Shown here: piece after piece, positions 17,638 to 26,730 of the stretch | Layout of the letters: each line of letters starts with the position of its first letter | How positions within the stretch are numbered: the stretch's first letter is position 1 | NCBI RefSeq assembly: GCF_021699195.1 | Contig: NZ_SSXE01000056.1 | Coordinates: 1 to 60,904, forward strand | Length of the DNA: 60,904 bases | Reading direction: 5' to 3' | From: Nonomuraea sp. MG754425 | Lineage (GTDB): Bacteria > Actinomycetota > Actinomycetes > Streptosporangiales > Streptosporangiaceae | Notes under the pieces: generated by a model | What the model was told of the DNA's origin: nothing | The model's input: only the letters and a program-made list of their open reading frames with translations | Database searches by the model: none | Translations under genes and position numbers: made by a program

Positions 17638-20600
17638 ATGAACATGAATGGCGAGGGGTTAGGCAAGAAAGACATGGCGCTGTCGCATGCCCAGCGGGTG
17701 GGCAAGGGGTTCGAGATCCTCGCTGAGGAGTTGGAGCCGGTCGTTAACCGGCTCATGCAGGATGCCGCGCCCCCAGGAAAGGACTGGCTCGACCTGATCG
17801 CCGCCAATGAAGCCAGCAAACACGGCGGCGGGATGAAACTGTCCAAGCACGATCCGCAGCTCCAGCTGAAGGTCATTACAGACTATCGGAAAGTCTTCCA
17901 CGATCTGATCGGCCACTCCGGCCAGCGCTACGCAAGCGAGCTGCGTGACGCCCGCAATGCGTGGGCGCACAACGAAAAGATCACCTACGACGACACCTAC
18001 CGGATCCTGGACACAATGGAGCGGCTGCTCCGCTCCGTTGGCGCGGCGACCGCCGCTGACCAGGTCCGCGAGCAGCGCGATGAGCACCGCACCCAGATCG
18101 ACAACAAGCGGGCGCTCGACCGCGCCCGCAAGAGCGCGTCCGCGTCCATCACCGTCTCAGCAGACAAGCTGGGTAGTTGGCGCGACGTCATGATCCCGCA
18201 TGAGGACGTCCGCACCGGAAAATACGCCCAGGCGGAGTTTGCCGCCGACCTCTATCACGTAGCGAACGGCAAGGCGAAGAGCCCCGAGTACGCCGACCCA
18301 ATCCAGTTCTTCCAGCGCACCTACCTCACAGACGGTCTTAAGGAGCTGCTGTCCAACACCGCCCGCCGGATCGCCGGCGACGGCAACGCGGAGCCGGTCT
18401 TTAATCTGCAGACGAACTTCGGCGGCGGCAAGACCCACTCGATGCTCGCGGTCTGGCACCTCTACGCACCCGGCCACGAGGCGGCCGACTTCCCGCAGCC
18501 AGTCCAGGACATGCTGGACGACACCCAGATCGTCCCAGGCGTGCGCCGTGTCGCCATCGTCGGCAACCACATCGAGACGGCCAAGCCCTCCCACGAGGGA
18601 GGTCGCCCGGGAATTAACACGCTCTGGGGAGAGCTAGCCTGGCAGCTTGGTGGACGGGACGCCTTCGAAATCGTCGCTGAGTCCGACCAGCGGCGGGTTC
18701 CGTCGGGGGCATCGCTCCGTCAGCTGCTGGAAGCGTACGCGCCCTGCGTGGTCCTCATCGACGAGTGGGTGGCGTACGCCCGCCTGCTCCACGGTCGTGA
18801 GGACCTGCCAGGAGGCAACTTCGAGGGGCAGTTCACCTTCGCCCAGACCTTGACTGAGCTGGCCAAAGCCATCCCGGGTGTCATGCTCATTGTCTCCGTG
18901 CCCGCCTCTCATGACCCGAAAGACCGCAATGCCCGGGGCAACGAGGCCGAGGTAGGCGGTGTCCGTGGCCAGGAGGCCCTGGAGCGACTGCAGAATGTCG
19001 TCGGCCGACTTGGGAAGCACTGGAGGCCTGCCACTCCTGACGAGTCGTTCGAGATCGTCCGGCGACGCCTCTTCGAGGAGCCGACTGCCGCGGCGAAGAA
19101 GGAGCGCGACTATATCGCCAAGGCGTTGGTGAAGTTCTACCGCGAGCACGGAGCCGAGTTCCCGAACACGGTGCTCGACCCCAAGTACGAGGACGAGATC
19201 AAGGCGGCATACCCGATCCACCCTGAGCTGTTCCACCGGCTCTACGAAGACTGGTCGACGCTGGAGCGATTCCAGAAGACCCGCGGCGTCCTCCGCCTGA
19301 TGAGCGCAGTGATCTACCGACTCTGGCAGGCCGAGGACCCGGCTCCGCTAATCATGCCGGGGTCGCTGCCGCTCGGCGACGAATGGGTGCTCGGCGAGGT
19401 TACCCACTACCTGTCCGACTCATGGAAGGCTGTCATCGAAGCGGACGTTGACGCCCCGAACTCCACCCCGGAGCGCGTCGACAAGAGCCGCGCCGTCTTC
19501 GCTCAGCGGCACATCACCCGCCGCCTGGCCCGGGCCGCGTTCCTGGCCTCCGCCGCCCGCACCGGCGCCCAGCAGAAGGGCGTCGAGCGGAAGCGGATCT
19601 GGCTCGGCACCGCCCTGCCCGGCGACATCGTAGGCAACTTCGCCTCGGCGATCCACCTGCTCAGCGAGCAGGCGCTCTACTTCTACGTGGACGGCAGCTC
19701 CTACTGGTTCGACACCCAGCAGTCGGTTAACCGGCTTGCCCGTGACCGTGCCGAGGAGTACCGCAGCCACCCCGAAGACGTATACGTGGAGATCGTCCGT
19801 CGGCTGAAAGAGCGCGACGCCGCGAGCAGGCACAAAGGGCTCTTCGGGAAGGTCTTCCCCGGCCTGGAACGGGGCGACATCCCCGAGACCAACGAGGTCG
19901 CTCTCTCCATCATTCACCCGCGCTATCACTTCTCTGCGCAGAACCAGGTCAGTCCGGCTCGAGACTTCGCCACTCAGGCGTTGGAGGCCCGTGGCGACAC
20001 ACCTCGGGTCAATCAGAACATGCTGGTTTTCGCTGCCGCGGACCGAGAGCTACTCGACTACCTGAAGGACGCCACCCGCGATTACCTCGCGTGGGATTCC
20101 ATCGTCAACGACCGGGACCTGCCCCTCGTCCCTGACCAGGCGGCGATGGCGAAGAAGCGCCGCAAGACCGCCGACGATACCGTTTGGCTGCGACTCACCC
20201 AGGCGTACAACACGGTGATCTATCCGATCTGGGACGACAAGGCCGGCCGCATCGGCTTGCGCTCGGTCACACTCGATGACGAGGGCGATGTCATTCCCGC
20301 TCGGGTGGAAACCAAGCTGCGTAACCTCGACCAGCTTCGCGCGGTCCAGGGCGCCCGGCTGATCCGCCACGACCTGGAGAAGAAGCTCTCCAAGGTCTGG
20401 GAGAAGGGGCACATCTCCCTCGGAGACCTGTGGCAGTACTACTGCCGCTTCCCCTACCTCAGCCGCTTGCGCAATCGGAAGGTCCTCGAAGAGGGCATCT
20501 TCCGGGTCCTCGAAGAGCTCACCGGCGATGTCGAGGGCTTCGCAGTCGCCGCCAGGTACGACGAGGAGGACGACCGCTACATCGAGCTCGTCATCCCTGG

Positions 20601-21057
20601 CACCGGCGAATACTTCAGCCAACTAACCGACCGCAGCGTCCTGGTGGAACTCGGCCGAGCCAAGGCCCAGCGCGCCCGTGAGGAGCAGGAGCGCCAGCCC
20701 GCTCCGACGCCGGGCGGGGACGGAGCAGACCTCCCCGAGACGACGGGAGCCGACCCCTTCGAGCAGCCGACACCTGGCGGCTCCACGGGACCGGGCCCGA
20801 ATCCCCCGGCACCACCTGCCGTACGGAACACCAGGTTCTGGGGTTCGCTCAAGGTCAACCCGGAGCGCTACTCCCGCGACCTCAACAGCCTAGCGAAGGA
20901 CCTCCTCGCCCTGCTCACCGCCCCCGACGACGTAGAACTCGAGGTGGAGGTTCAGATCACCGCGCGACGCACCGAAGGCTTCTCCGACGACACCGTCATG
21001 AAGGTGCTCGAGAACCTCGGCCACCTCAAGGTCGAGGGCAAGTTCGAAGACCGTTGA
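17638..21057 (+). CDS. DUF499 ATPase with N-terminal Swt1-type HEPN domain
   Basis: An 1139-residue protein. The first about 130 residues (ALSHAQRVGKGFEILAEELE ... RDARNAWAHNEKI) match the Swt1-family HEPN domain, with RNxxxH-like RNAWAH. A Walker A follows (TNFGGGKTHSM, about 259-268), then the large DUF499 region related to BREX PglY/BrxC ATPases, and a Pro/Gly-rich linker before a C-terminal domain (about 1030-1139). It follows the methylase by 22 bp. ATG 17638 is used; 17674 (MALSHAQRV) is a plausible alternative. DUF499 with a DUF1156 methylase is a known defence-island pairing. HEPN domains can be RNases, so suicide on infection is possible. Confidence 0.85.
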   Translation: MNMNGEGLGKKDMALSHAQRVGKGFEILAEELEPVVNRLMQDAAPPGKDWLDLIAANEASKHGGGMKLSKHDPQLQLKVITDYRKVFHDLIGHSGQRYASELRDARNAWAHNEKITYDDTYRILDTMERLLRSVGAATAADQVREQRDEHRTQIDNKRALDRARKSASASITVSADKLGSWRDVMIPHEDVRTGKYAQAEFAADLYHVANGKAKSPEYADPIQFFQRTYLTDGLKELLSNTARRIAGDGNAEPVFNLQTNFGGGKTHSMLAVWHLYAPGHEAADFPQPVQDMLDDTQIVPGVRRVAIVGNHIETAKPSHEGGRPGINTLWGELAWQLGGRDAFEIVAESDQRRVPSGASLRQLLEAYAPCVVLIDEWVAYARLLHGREDLPGGNFEGQFTFAQTLTELAKAIPGVMLIVSVPASHDPKDRNARGNEAEVGGVRGQEALERLQNVVGRLGKHWRPATPDESFEIVRRRLFEEPTAAAKKERDYIAKALVKFYREHGAEFPNTVLDPKYEDEIKAAYPIHPELFHRLYEDWSTLERFQKTRGVLRLMSAVIYRLWQAEDPAPLIMPGSLPLGDEWVLGEVTHYLSDSWKAVIEADVDAPNSTPERVDKSRAVFAQRHITRRLARAAFLASAARTGAQQKGVERKRIWLGTALPGDIVGNFASAIHLLSEQALYFYVDGSSYWFDTQQSVNRLARDRAEEYRSHPEDVYVEIVRRLKERDAASRHKGLFGKVFPGLERGDIPETNEVALSIIHPRYHFSAQNQVSPARDFATQALEARGDTPRVNQNMLVFAAADRELLDYLKDATRDYLAWDSIVNDRDLPLVPDQAAMAKKRRKTADDTVWLRLTQAYNTVIYPIWDDKAGRIGLRSVTLDDEGDVIPARVETKLRNLDQLRAVQGARLIRHDLEKKLSKVWEKGHISLGDLWQYYCRFPYLSRLRNRKVLEEGIFRVLEELTGDVEGFAVAARYDEEDDRYIELVIPGTGEYFSQLTDRSVLVELGRAKAQRAREEQERQPAPTPGGDGADLPETTGADPFEQPTPGGSTGPGPNPPAPPAVRNTRFWGSLKVNPERYSRDLNSLAKDLLALLTAPDDVELEVEVQITARRTEGFSDDTVMKVLENLGHLKVEGKFEDR

Positions 21058-21151
21058 CCCGGTACGGCTGGCGCCCGCCCGTCGACAGCCGTATCCAGGG
21101 TTGATTTCATCCACATCGCTCCTCACAGACCAGGAACGAGGCAACACCCCC

Positions 21152-23149
21152 ATGCCCGTGGAGAAAACCGAGCGCTCCGTCAAGATGCTGATCGACCAGA
21201 TCTCCGCCGGGGAGATCAAGCTCCCGGAGATCCAGCGCGGCTACGTCTGGCAGCCCACGCAGGTCGCGAAGCTGATCGACTCGCTCTACCGCGAGTATCC
21301 GTCGGGCTCCCTGCTGCTGTGGAAGACGGGCGAGACGCCGCTGACGCGCGAAGCGGCAATCGGGGCCACCCCGCAGGAATCGACGATGCCTCCGCTCTAT
21401 CTCCTGGACGGCCAGCAGCGGCTCACCTCGCTTCACCGGATCTTCAACAACCACGAAGACGCCCAGATCGTCTTCGATATTGAAACCGAGACGTTCCAGA
21501 ACCAGAGCAGCTCGACCAAGAACGACTCTCGCTGGATCAAGGTCTACGACGTGCTCCGTGACGACGCCGACCTGTTCGAGATGCAAGGAAACCTGCTTGA
21601 GGCCGGCGTCCAGGCAACGTCCAAGGAGATCGGGCGGCGGCTGAGCAAGCTGGCGGCAATCAAGAATCGCATCTACTACATGGAGCTGCTCGTCGGATTC
21701 GGCTACGAGGAGATCGCGCAGATTTTCGTCCGCGTCAATAGCGGCCGGGCGCTCAAGACTACCGACCTGACGCTCGCCATGCTCTCTGCCCGCTGGCCGG
21801 GCATCTTGCAGAAACTTGAGGACGAGGCGGCGTACTGGACGCAGCGCCACTACCCGGACCTCGACGTCACATTCCTCACCCGTGCCCTGGCTGGGGCCGT
21901 TCTCGGCCGTGGGCTCTCCACATGGTCACACGGCCGCTTGGTCGCCGCGACCGACGATGCACTGAACACCGGGTGGAAGACGGTCCAGCGTGGCCTGCGA
22001 CATCTGGTGCCGCTGCTCAAGGAGAACCTGAAGATCACCAGTAGCGCGCTCATCCCGTCCCACATGGCACTGCTACCGCTGGTCATCTTCCTGGGCGAAC
22101 GGCCGGACGCGCCGCTCGACACGGAGACCCGCGACGGCATCCTCTACTGGTTCCTCCTGGCCAACTTGCGCAACCGCTACAGCAGTTCGACCGACACCAT
22201 GCTCGGCCGCGACATCCCAACGGTGCGCGAGCCGGAGCCGATCAGAAAGCTGCTCGCAAACCTTGGGATCATTGGCACTCGGATCGAGATCACCCCACAG
22301 GACCTGACTGGTAAGACGCGGGAGAGCGCCTATTTCCCGTTGAGCTACCTCGTGGCCAAGAAGGCAGGCGCTCTGGACTGGTGGTTCGGCACCGAGATCT
22401 CAGCGATCGCTGAAGACCATATCAAGCTGGAGCACCACCACATCCACCCCCAGGCCACGTTGAAGAGCCACCCGCAGAGGTACAGCAAGGCGGAGATCAA
22501 CGACCTCGCCAACCTGGCTTTCATCTCCGGCAAGGCCAACCGGAAGATCAGCGACCGTTCGCCGAGCGTCTACTTCGTCGACGACGGGCCGCCCCTGACC
22601 AAGGAGGAACTGGCCGCCCACCTTGTCCCGTACGACGAGCCGCTCCGCGACGCCGCCAGCTACCGCGAGTTCCTGACCGAACGCCGCCGTCTCCTCGCTA
22701 CGGCTATGACCGAACTCCTCGACAGCTTCCGGCCATCTTGGCTCTACCAGGCCGCCGCGCCGGTCGAGGTACAACCGGGCTCCACTCTGGAGTTCATTCT
22801 CTACCAGAGTCGCTGGGACGTCAGCAAGATCGTGGCGACCGCCAGAGTCAACGACGTGACATGGACCGGCTCCTTCAGCTTCGACAACCTGGTGGCCGCG
22901 ATCGATGCCGCGAGCAATAGCCTCGACAGCGACCTCGAAATCGCGGGCCAGACCGCTCCGGTCCACGTGGAGGGCGACACCGTGGAGATCGCTGTCGGTC
23001 CTTACCTTGTGTCGGGCACCATCGAGGCCTGGCGCGACATGATGGCCCACGAACAGGACCAGGCTCTGCCGCTCTCCCAGCTTCCTGACCTGGAAGAGAC
23101 CCCCTGGATCGGTGAACTCATCGCCTTCCCCGTCAGCAGCGTCGAGTAG
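21152..23149 (+). CDS. GmrSD/BrxU-like DUF262 + HNH (DUF1524-type) nuclease
   Basis: A 665-residue protein of the type IV restriction kind. The N-terminal DUF262 (ParB/sulfiredoxin-like) carries EIQRGYVWQP (about 27-36) and LLDGQQRLTSL (about 85-95), the nucleotide-hydrolysing signature. A central HNH motif reads EHHHIHPQ (about 427-434), with the matching Asn in the downstream LANLAFIS. The C terminus (about 540-665) is a beta-rich domain I do not recognise. GmrSD-like enzymes cut phage DNA with modified cytosine. Start ATG 21152 has GGAACGAGG upstream. It is 94 bp from the DUF499 gene, so it may be the last operon gene or an add-on. Confidence 0.82.
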   Translation: MPVEKTERSVKMLIDQISAGEIKLPEIQRGYVWQPTQVAKLIDSLYREYPSGSLLLWKTGETPLTREAAIGATPQESTMPPLYLLDGQQRLTSLHRIFNNHEDAQIVFDIETETFQNQSSSTKNDSRWIKVYDVLRDDADLFEMQGNLLEAGVQATSKEIGRRLSKLAAIKNRIYYMELLVGFGYEEIAQIFVRVNSGRALKTTDLTLAMLSARWPGILQKLEDEAAYWTQRHYPDLDVTFLTRALAGAVLGRGLSTWSHGRLVAATDDALNTGWKTVQRGLRHLVPLLKENLKITSSALIPSHMALLPLVIFLGERPDAPLDTETRDGILYWFLLANLRNRYSSSTDTMLGRDIPTVREPEPIRKLLANLGIIGTRIEITPQDLTGKTRESAYFPLSYLVAKKAGALDWWFGTEISAIAEDHIKLEHHHIHPQATLKSHPQRYSKAEINDLANLAFISGKANRKISDRSPSVYFVDDGPPLTKEELAAHLVPYDEPLRDAASYREFLTERRRLLATAMTELLDSFRPSWLYQAAAPVEVQPGSTLEFILYQSRWDVSKIVATARVNDVTWTGSFSFDNLVAAIDAASNSLDSDLEIAGQTAPVHVEGDTVEIAVGPYLVSGTIEAWRDMMAHEQDQALPLSQLPDLEETPWIGELIAFPVSSVE

Positions 23150-23520
23150 TCGGCATCGAGAAGCTCCGTCGCTGACTCATATATCAGACGAAACCATGGG
23201 CGCCAGACAGCTGCATGACTTCCGGATGCGCTTCCGTGTTGGGAACACGTCCCAGGTGACGGGCGTCGACGTCAACTCGCAGATCCGCATGGATTCCGCA
23301 GGTCAGGTCACACTTTAAGGGACCCAGAGTACCAGCTCTGTGTCAGCCTAACTGCATCCACTCCTCGATTAGCCTGTATCACACCACTTGTCCCCTTCTT
23401 GATCAGCAAGCGGTTGTGTACGGTGGATAGTGTTCGCAAGTAACGGAGTAGACCCAAGCGGCGATGCTCATATTGAAAGATCGCAGCTACAGGCACTAGT
23501 CCGTTCCTAGGAGGCCAGGG
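23150..23520. other. Gap after the defence operon
   Basis: No gene is seen in these 371 bases. The base composition becomes markedly AT-richer from about 23340 onward, as in the following two genes, suggesting a junction between DNA of different origin. An AGGAGG site at the right end serves the next gene. Confidence 0.45.
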
Positions 23521-24627
23521 GTGGAACGGCACAACGCTGGAGAGATGTCAAGCTTCGATGAAGTCCTCTGGCGTCGGGCGCAGCAGGGCGAAGGCGGCAG
23601 CTTGGCAAGCCTCTTTGGCCCGCGATCGCCAATGCCTGAAGCGCAGCTCACAGTTTCTACCATTGTGACTGAAAATGGCGACACAGATCTTGTTGAAGCG
23701 ATCAGAAGAAGTGTCGCTAGTGAACAATTGACGTTTGGCGAAGCCAAGCTTGTTCGCGTTCGCGGCGAGACATTCGATTTTGTGCTTGCAATATGGCCAA
23801 CCGAGCACCCCGGTATTGTCTTCTTGGCAGCAACTGTTCCATTCACGAGTCGCGAATGGAAACGAGTCGATCGCTGGATATCGTTGGTGCGCCCTGGAGT
23901 ATCGCCATTCTTTCTCAACGATGACGACATCGCAGAAGTCGGGCAAGGGCTTGAGCGCTTCGCCTCTGTAGAGGTCGAAAGATTTACAGCTCGGGATGTC
24001 CTAGACTACTCCTCCTATTCTCGTGGATGGCCAAAGCGCGCTGGAGAAGACAGGCCCTCGTTCTCGGAAACTATCAATCATTGTTCACAAATCGGTGCGT
24101 CAGTCAGGTCGCTTACTCTGCTGATTAATCAAAAACTTCGCATTCACCTGCGCCGCCAGGCTGGCGCGACGTATTACAATGGCGATTTTCATCTTTTCGA
24201 AGCCAGAATACTCCGACCCCTAGCCGAAGCCGCTGAGAGACGCAGGCGACTCCTGTCAGGGAGGGCCCGCACAACCTCGGATCCTGCCCGGCCATTGAAT
24301 ATCAAGCTGTCGGCGGGAAGGACTACCCATCCTCTCACATCTGCCGAGATGATCAAGGAGCTATCTAAGGATAGCTCGCTAGGCGTTGCAGTCCTACATG
24401 CTAATCCCTACGTACACATCGTGGTCACGGATTACAGAGATGGTTCGAATTTCGATGTCTTTGTAACTCAATCGGATGCAATCGAAATTCATCCTGGGTG
24501 GCGCGCAAGCTTGGCCGCGCTTACTCGGCTGACGGATCAACTAGCTGATATTTTCATGGGTATACAGATCAGTGATGCTCCGGAAGCAGCAGAAGTCAGC
24601 ATAGATGATCTTGTTGGTTCTCACTAA
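23521..24627 (+). CDS. Unrecognised 368-aa protein, possible defence partner
   Basis: The GTG at 23521 follows a strong AGGAGG site. The protein is soluble with no membrane segment. Its centre has a His/Arg-rich helical part (VRSLTLLINQKLRIHLRRQ) and the C-terminal third looks like an alpha/beta domain (LGVAVLHANPYVHIVVTDYR). I do not recognise a family. The gene uses many more A/T-ending codons than the upstream operon, so it was probably acquired separately. The next gene starts 16 bp downstream in the same direction. Neighbours suggest a defence role; the protein itself shows none. Confidence 0.75.
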   Translation: MERHNAGEMSSFDEVLWRRAQQGEGGSLASLFGPRSPMPEAQLTVSTIVTENGDTDLVEAIRRSVASEQLTFGEAKLVRVRGETFDFVLAIWPTEHPGIVFLAATVPFTSREWKRVDRWISLVRPGVSPFFLNDDDIAEVGQGLERFASVEVERFTARDVLDYSSYSRGWPKRAGEDRPSFSETINHCSQIGASVRSLTLLINQKLRIHLRRQAGATYYNGDFHLFEARILRPLAEAAERRRRLLSGRARTTSDPARPLNIKLSAGRTTHPLTSAEMIKELSKDSSLGVAVLHANPYVHIVVTDYRDGSNFDVFVTQSDAIEIHPGWRASLAALTRLTDQLADIFMGIQISDAPEAAEVSIDDLVGSH

Positions 24628-24642
24628 GCGGAATGTCGTCGC

Positions 24643-25665
24643 ATGGCAGCAGCAGATGAGCGGGCGCTTGAGGATGCCTTAAAGAAATACAGCGTATATG
24701 ACCGCCACGTAGACGTGGTGTCTGCCTTCGAGTGGCTGTATACAAGCCCCGAAGTTAAGGATGTGCCACAGACAGTTAAGCATTTTGAGCGTTTCCCTCG
24801 CATAAGTGTGTCTAGACAGAGGACCCTCACTCCTGATTTCACCATATTATTCAATGATGGTGGCGGTTTGGTGTGCGAAATCGCTGAGATTGCCCTGCAT
24901 GAGAATAGTGTAAATAAACTGTGCAAGCAGTTAGGTGCCTATGATTCCCTCACGAAGCTCCCAGCGGGTTCGAGCGGACTTGCCGATGTTACGCATGTAG
25001 ATGTCTTGCTCTTCGTGTCTATGAGGGTGGGGCCGGCGGCAGTTGATCGCATCATAATTGAGCGCTTTCAGTGTGAAGATCACACTTATTCGCCCACCGT
25101 AGCCCCAGTTATCGTTCAGTATGCTCGGGATGACGGCGTGTATTCCTTCCAAAGGATCCACCATGCTGATAATGGTGTCCTGCGGGAGAGCGAGCGTGAT
25201 CCGCAAATCCAGCCGAGACTGGACAGAGGCTTAAACATACCAGCTACGCGGTTCGTAGGTATCAAGGCGGCGAGGGCGTTCATCAATGATGCAGTTGATT
25301 CCCTTTATCTTGCTACGCACCTTTGGACCAAGACTTGGCCGAGTGTCTATGGACGAGCCGATAATCGGGTCATTGATGTGAGCATACATGACACGGTAAG
25401 TATCTTGCGAGAGCAGTATGGTGCCGTTAGGGCGCGAGATGTCAGAGCGGCATTTGATTTGCTGAATAATGCCTCGCTCGCCCGTCATGAGCAAGAATCT
25501 GACCAATGGAAGGTGGCATGGGGCAGAATCGCCAAAACTGGCGATGGTGACATACACAAGCAGATAGCAAGGCGGGCTTATGCCACTCGTCGCCCTGCTT
25601 TGCCGCGGCAATTGCAACAAGTGATTCAGCAGCGCAGGCCGGAATCACAGCCCACGCTTTTCTAG
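24643..25665 (+). CDS. Unrecognised 340-aa protein with PD-(D/E)xK-like motif
   Basis: A soluble protein whose N-terminal third contains LTPDFTILFNDGGGLVCEIA (about 62-81) followed by a helix KLCKQLGAYDSL. The order PD...E-x-(K) plus a following helix is the layout of PD-(D/E)xK nucleases, although the usual Lys is Ala here (EIA). The C-terminal part has VRARDVRAAFDLLNNASLAR. The gene is AT-rich like its upstream partner and follows it by 15 bp, so the two form one unit. A nuclease role is tentative because the lysine is missing. Confidence 0.72.
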   Translation: MAAADERALEDALKKYSVYDRHVDVVSAFEWLYTSPEVKDVPQTVKHFERFPRISVSRQRTLTPDFTILFNDGGGLVCEIAEIALHENSVNKLCKQLGAYDSLTKLPAGSSGLADVTHVDVLLFVSMRVGPAAVDRIIIERFQCEDHTYSPTVAPVIVQYARDDGVYSFQRIHHADNGVLRESERDPQIQPRLDRGLNIPATRFVGIKAARAFINDAVDSLYLATHLWTKTWPSVYGRADNRVIDVSIHDTVSILREQYGAVRARDVRAAFDLLNNASLARHEQESDQWKVAWGRIAKTGDGDIHKQIARRAYATRRPALPRQLQQVIQQRRPESQPTLF

Positions 25666-25790
25666 CTAGGCCAGCTATACCATATGGTAATTATAGGGAC
25701 GAAGGCGGTCTGTTCAGGCCAGCCCTGCGTGTGATGCTACTACGTTTTATTTAAGGATTCGAATCATCGGCTGTCCCAAGGTAATCGCCG

Positions 25791-26381
25791 TTAGCAACCA
25801 GGAGCGGGATCACGGCTCAGCGGTAGGCCGGACTCAACCTCTCGTGCGTCTTTATAGGGGGCGCCCGCGTTGAGAGGATCCGCATATATGAGCTCGCCCC
25901 TCGGCAGTCTGTCCCAGTGTTGTCCTTGGGGATCCGTGATCCGCAGCGCATAATTTCCATACACAGGGTCGAAGAGCTCATCGGCCCATTCAGGAGCCAC
26001 CAATATCCGGCCGTATCGACTGGTGGTGCACGGTGGCTGCGCCCCGAGAGGCACCCAGTCCTCATGCCCCCTTCCAGGAGCTGCTCCTCTTCGCCACTCG
26101 ACGATCATCGGCTCCGTGCTGGTGTTCTGGATAACAAGCACTTCTTTCGGCTCTGATTCGAACCACCATGTCACCTTTGCGGCGAAGGCAGCCCGCTGCT
26201 GAGCAAGACGTTCATCACGATCTGCCGTCTGAATTGTGAGGGCCAATGTGGAGACGGCGAGAGCTGCCAGTGCAGCAAAGCCTGCCAGGACGGTTCCGAT
26301 CATGGTCCAGCGAGAAACGGCGCGCCCACTTGGAGCTGGCTCTCTCGTTGGCGTTGGTGATCCATTTGGTGGATGCGTCAC
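25791..26381 (-). CDS. Membrane-anchored hypothetical protein
   Basis: A 196-aa protein. A Pro/Ser-rich N terminus is followed by one transmembrane segment (MIGTVLAGFAALAALAVSTL, about 27-46), a short charged helix, and an extracytoplasmic beta-rich domain (VTWWFESEPKEVLVIQNTST...). I chose the GTG at 26379-26381 because GAGGG lies 7 bp before it; an ATG at 26645 adds unlikely sequence. Similar one-TM proteins are common on actinomycete islands without known function. It is opposite in direction to the defence genes. Confidence 0.6.
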   Translation of the reverse strand: MTHPPNGSPTPTREPAPSGRAVSRWTMIGTVLAGFAALAALAVSTLALTIQTADRDERLAQQRAAFAAKVTWWFESEPKEVLVIQNTSTEPMIVEWRRGAAPGRGHEDWVPLGAQPPCTTSRYGRILVAPEWADELFDPVYGNYALRITDPQGQHWDRLPRGELIYADPLNAGAPYKDAREVESGLPLSRDPAPGC

Positions 26382-26688
26382 CGTTTGGCCCTCGCGCTGG
26401 GAAATTAGGCAGCGGCTTGCTTGAACGACGATGATCAGAAAGGCTGTGCGCAAGAGACGTGCCACAGTCGGAGCGTAGACGAACACGCGATTCGCCAAGC
26501 CAGATTGGCGCAAAAGGCGTGTACCGTACTCGGGAGTGTGCCAGCACAGGGACGGACTGGTGCTCCGTGAGGTGGTGGCACGCCTCGACAGGTGCAGGGA
26601 CATGCGTGGGATGATCTTTCGAGTGCTGCAGGCGACACGAAGCATCTGCGCAGGTCAGAGCATATAATCCAGCCGTACAGCTACCACT

Positions 26689-26730
26689 CTCCTAAAGCGG
26701 GTGCCGCAGGTTCGAATCCTGCCGGGGGCA
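26689..26730 (+). repeat. tRNA-Arg(CCU) 3' fragment, copy 1 (attachment-type repeat)
   Basis: Forty-two bases from the anticodon loop CTCCTAA through the T arm (GCAGG TTCGAAT CCTGC) to the acceptor strand CGGGGGC plus A. This is the 3' half of a tRNA-Arg with a CCU anticodon. No GCCCCCG acceptor 5' strand or D arm lies upstream, so the gene is not complete. Such 3' ends are the usual attachment core of integrative elements. Identical copies are at 46091 and 58586. Confidence 0.88.

Noticed and set aside
11365..23149. Calling the operon a standard DISARM or BREX system
   Set aside because: DrmA/DrmB/DrmC, PglX, PglZ and BrxL-type genes are all missing; only individual domains are shared with those systems.
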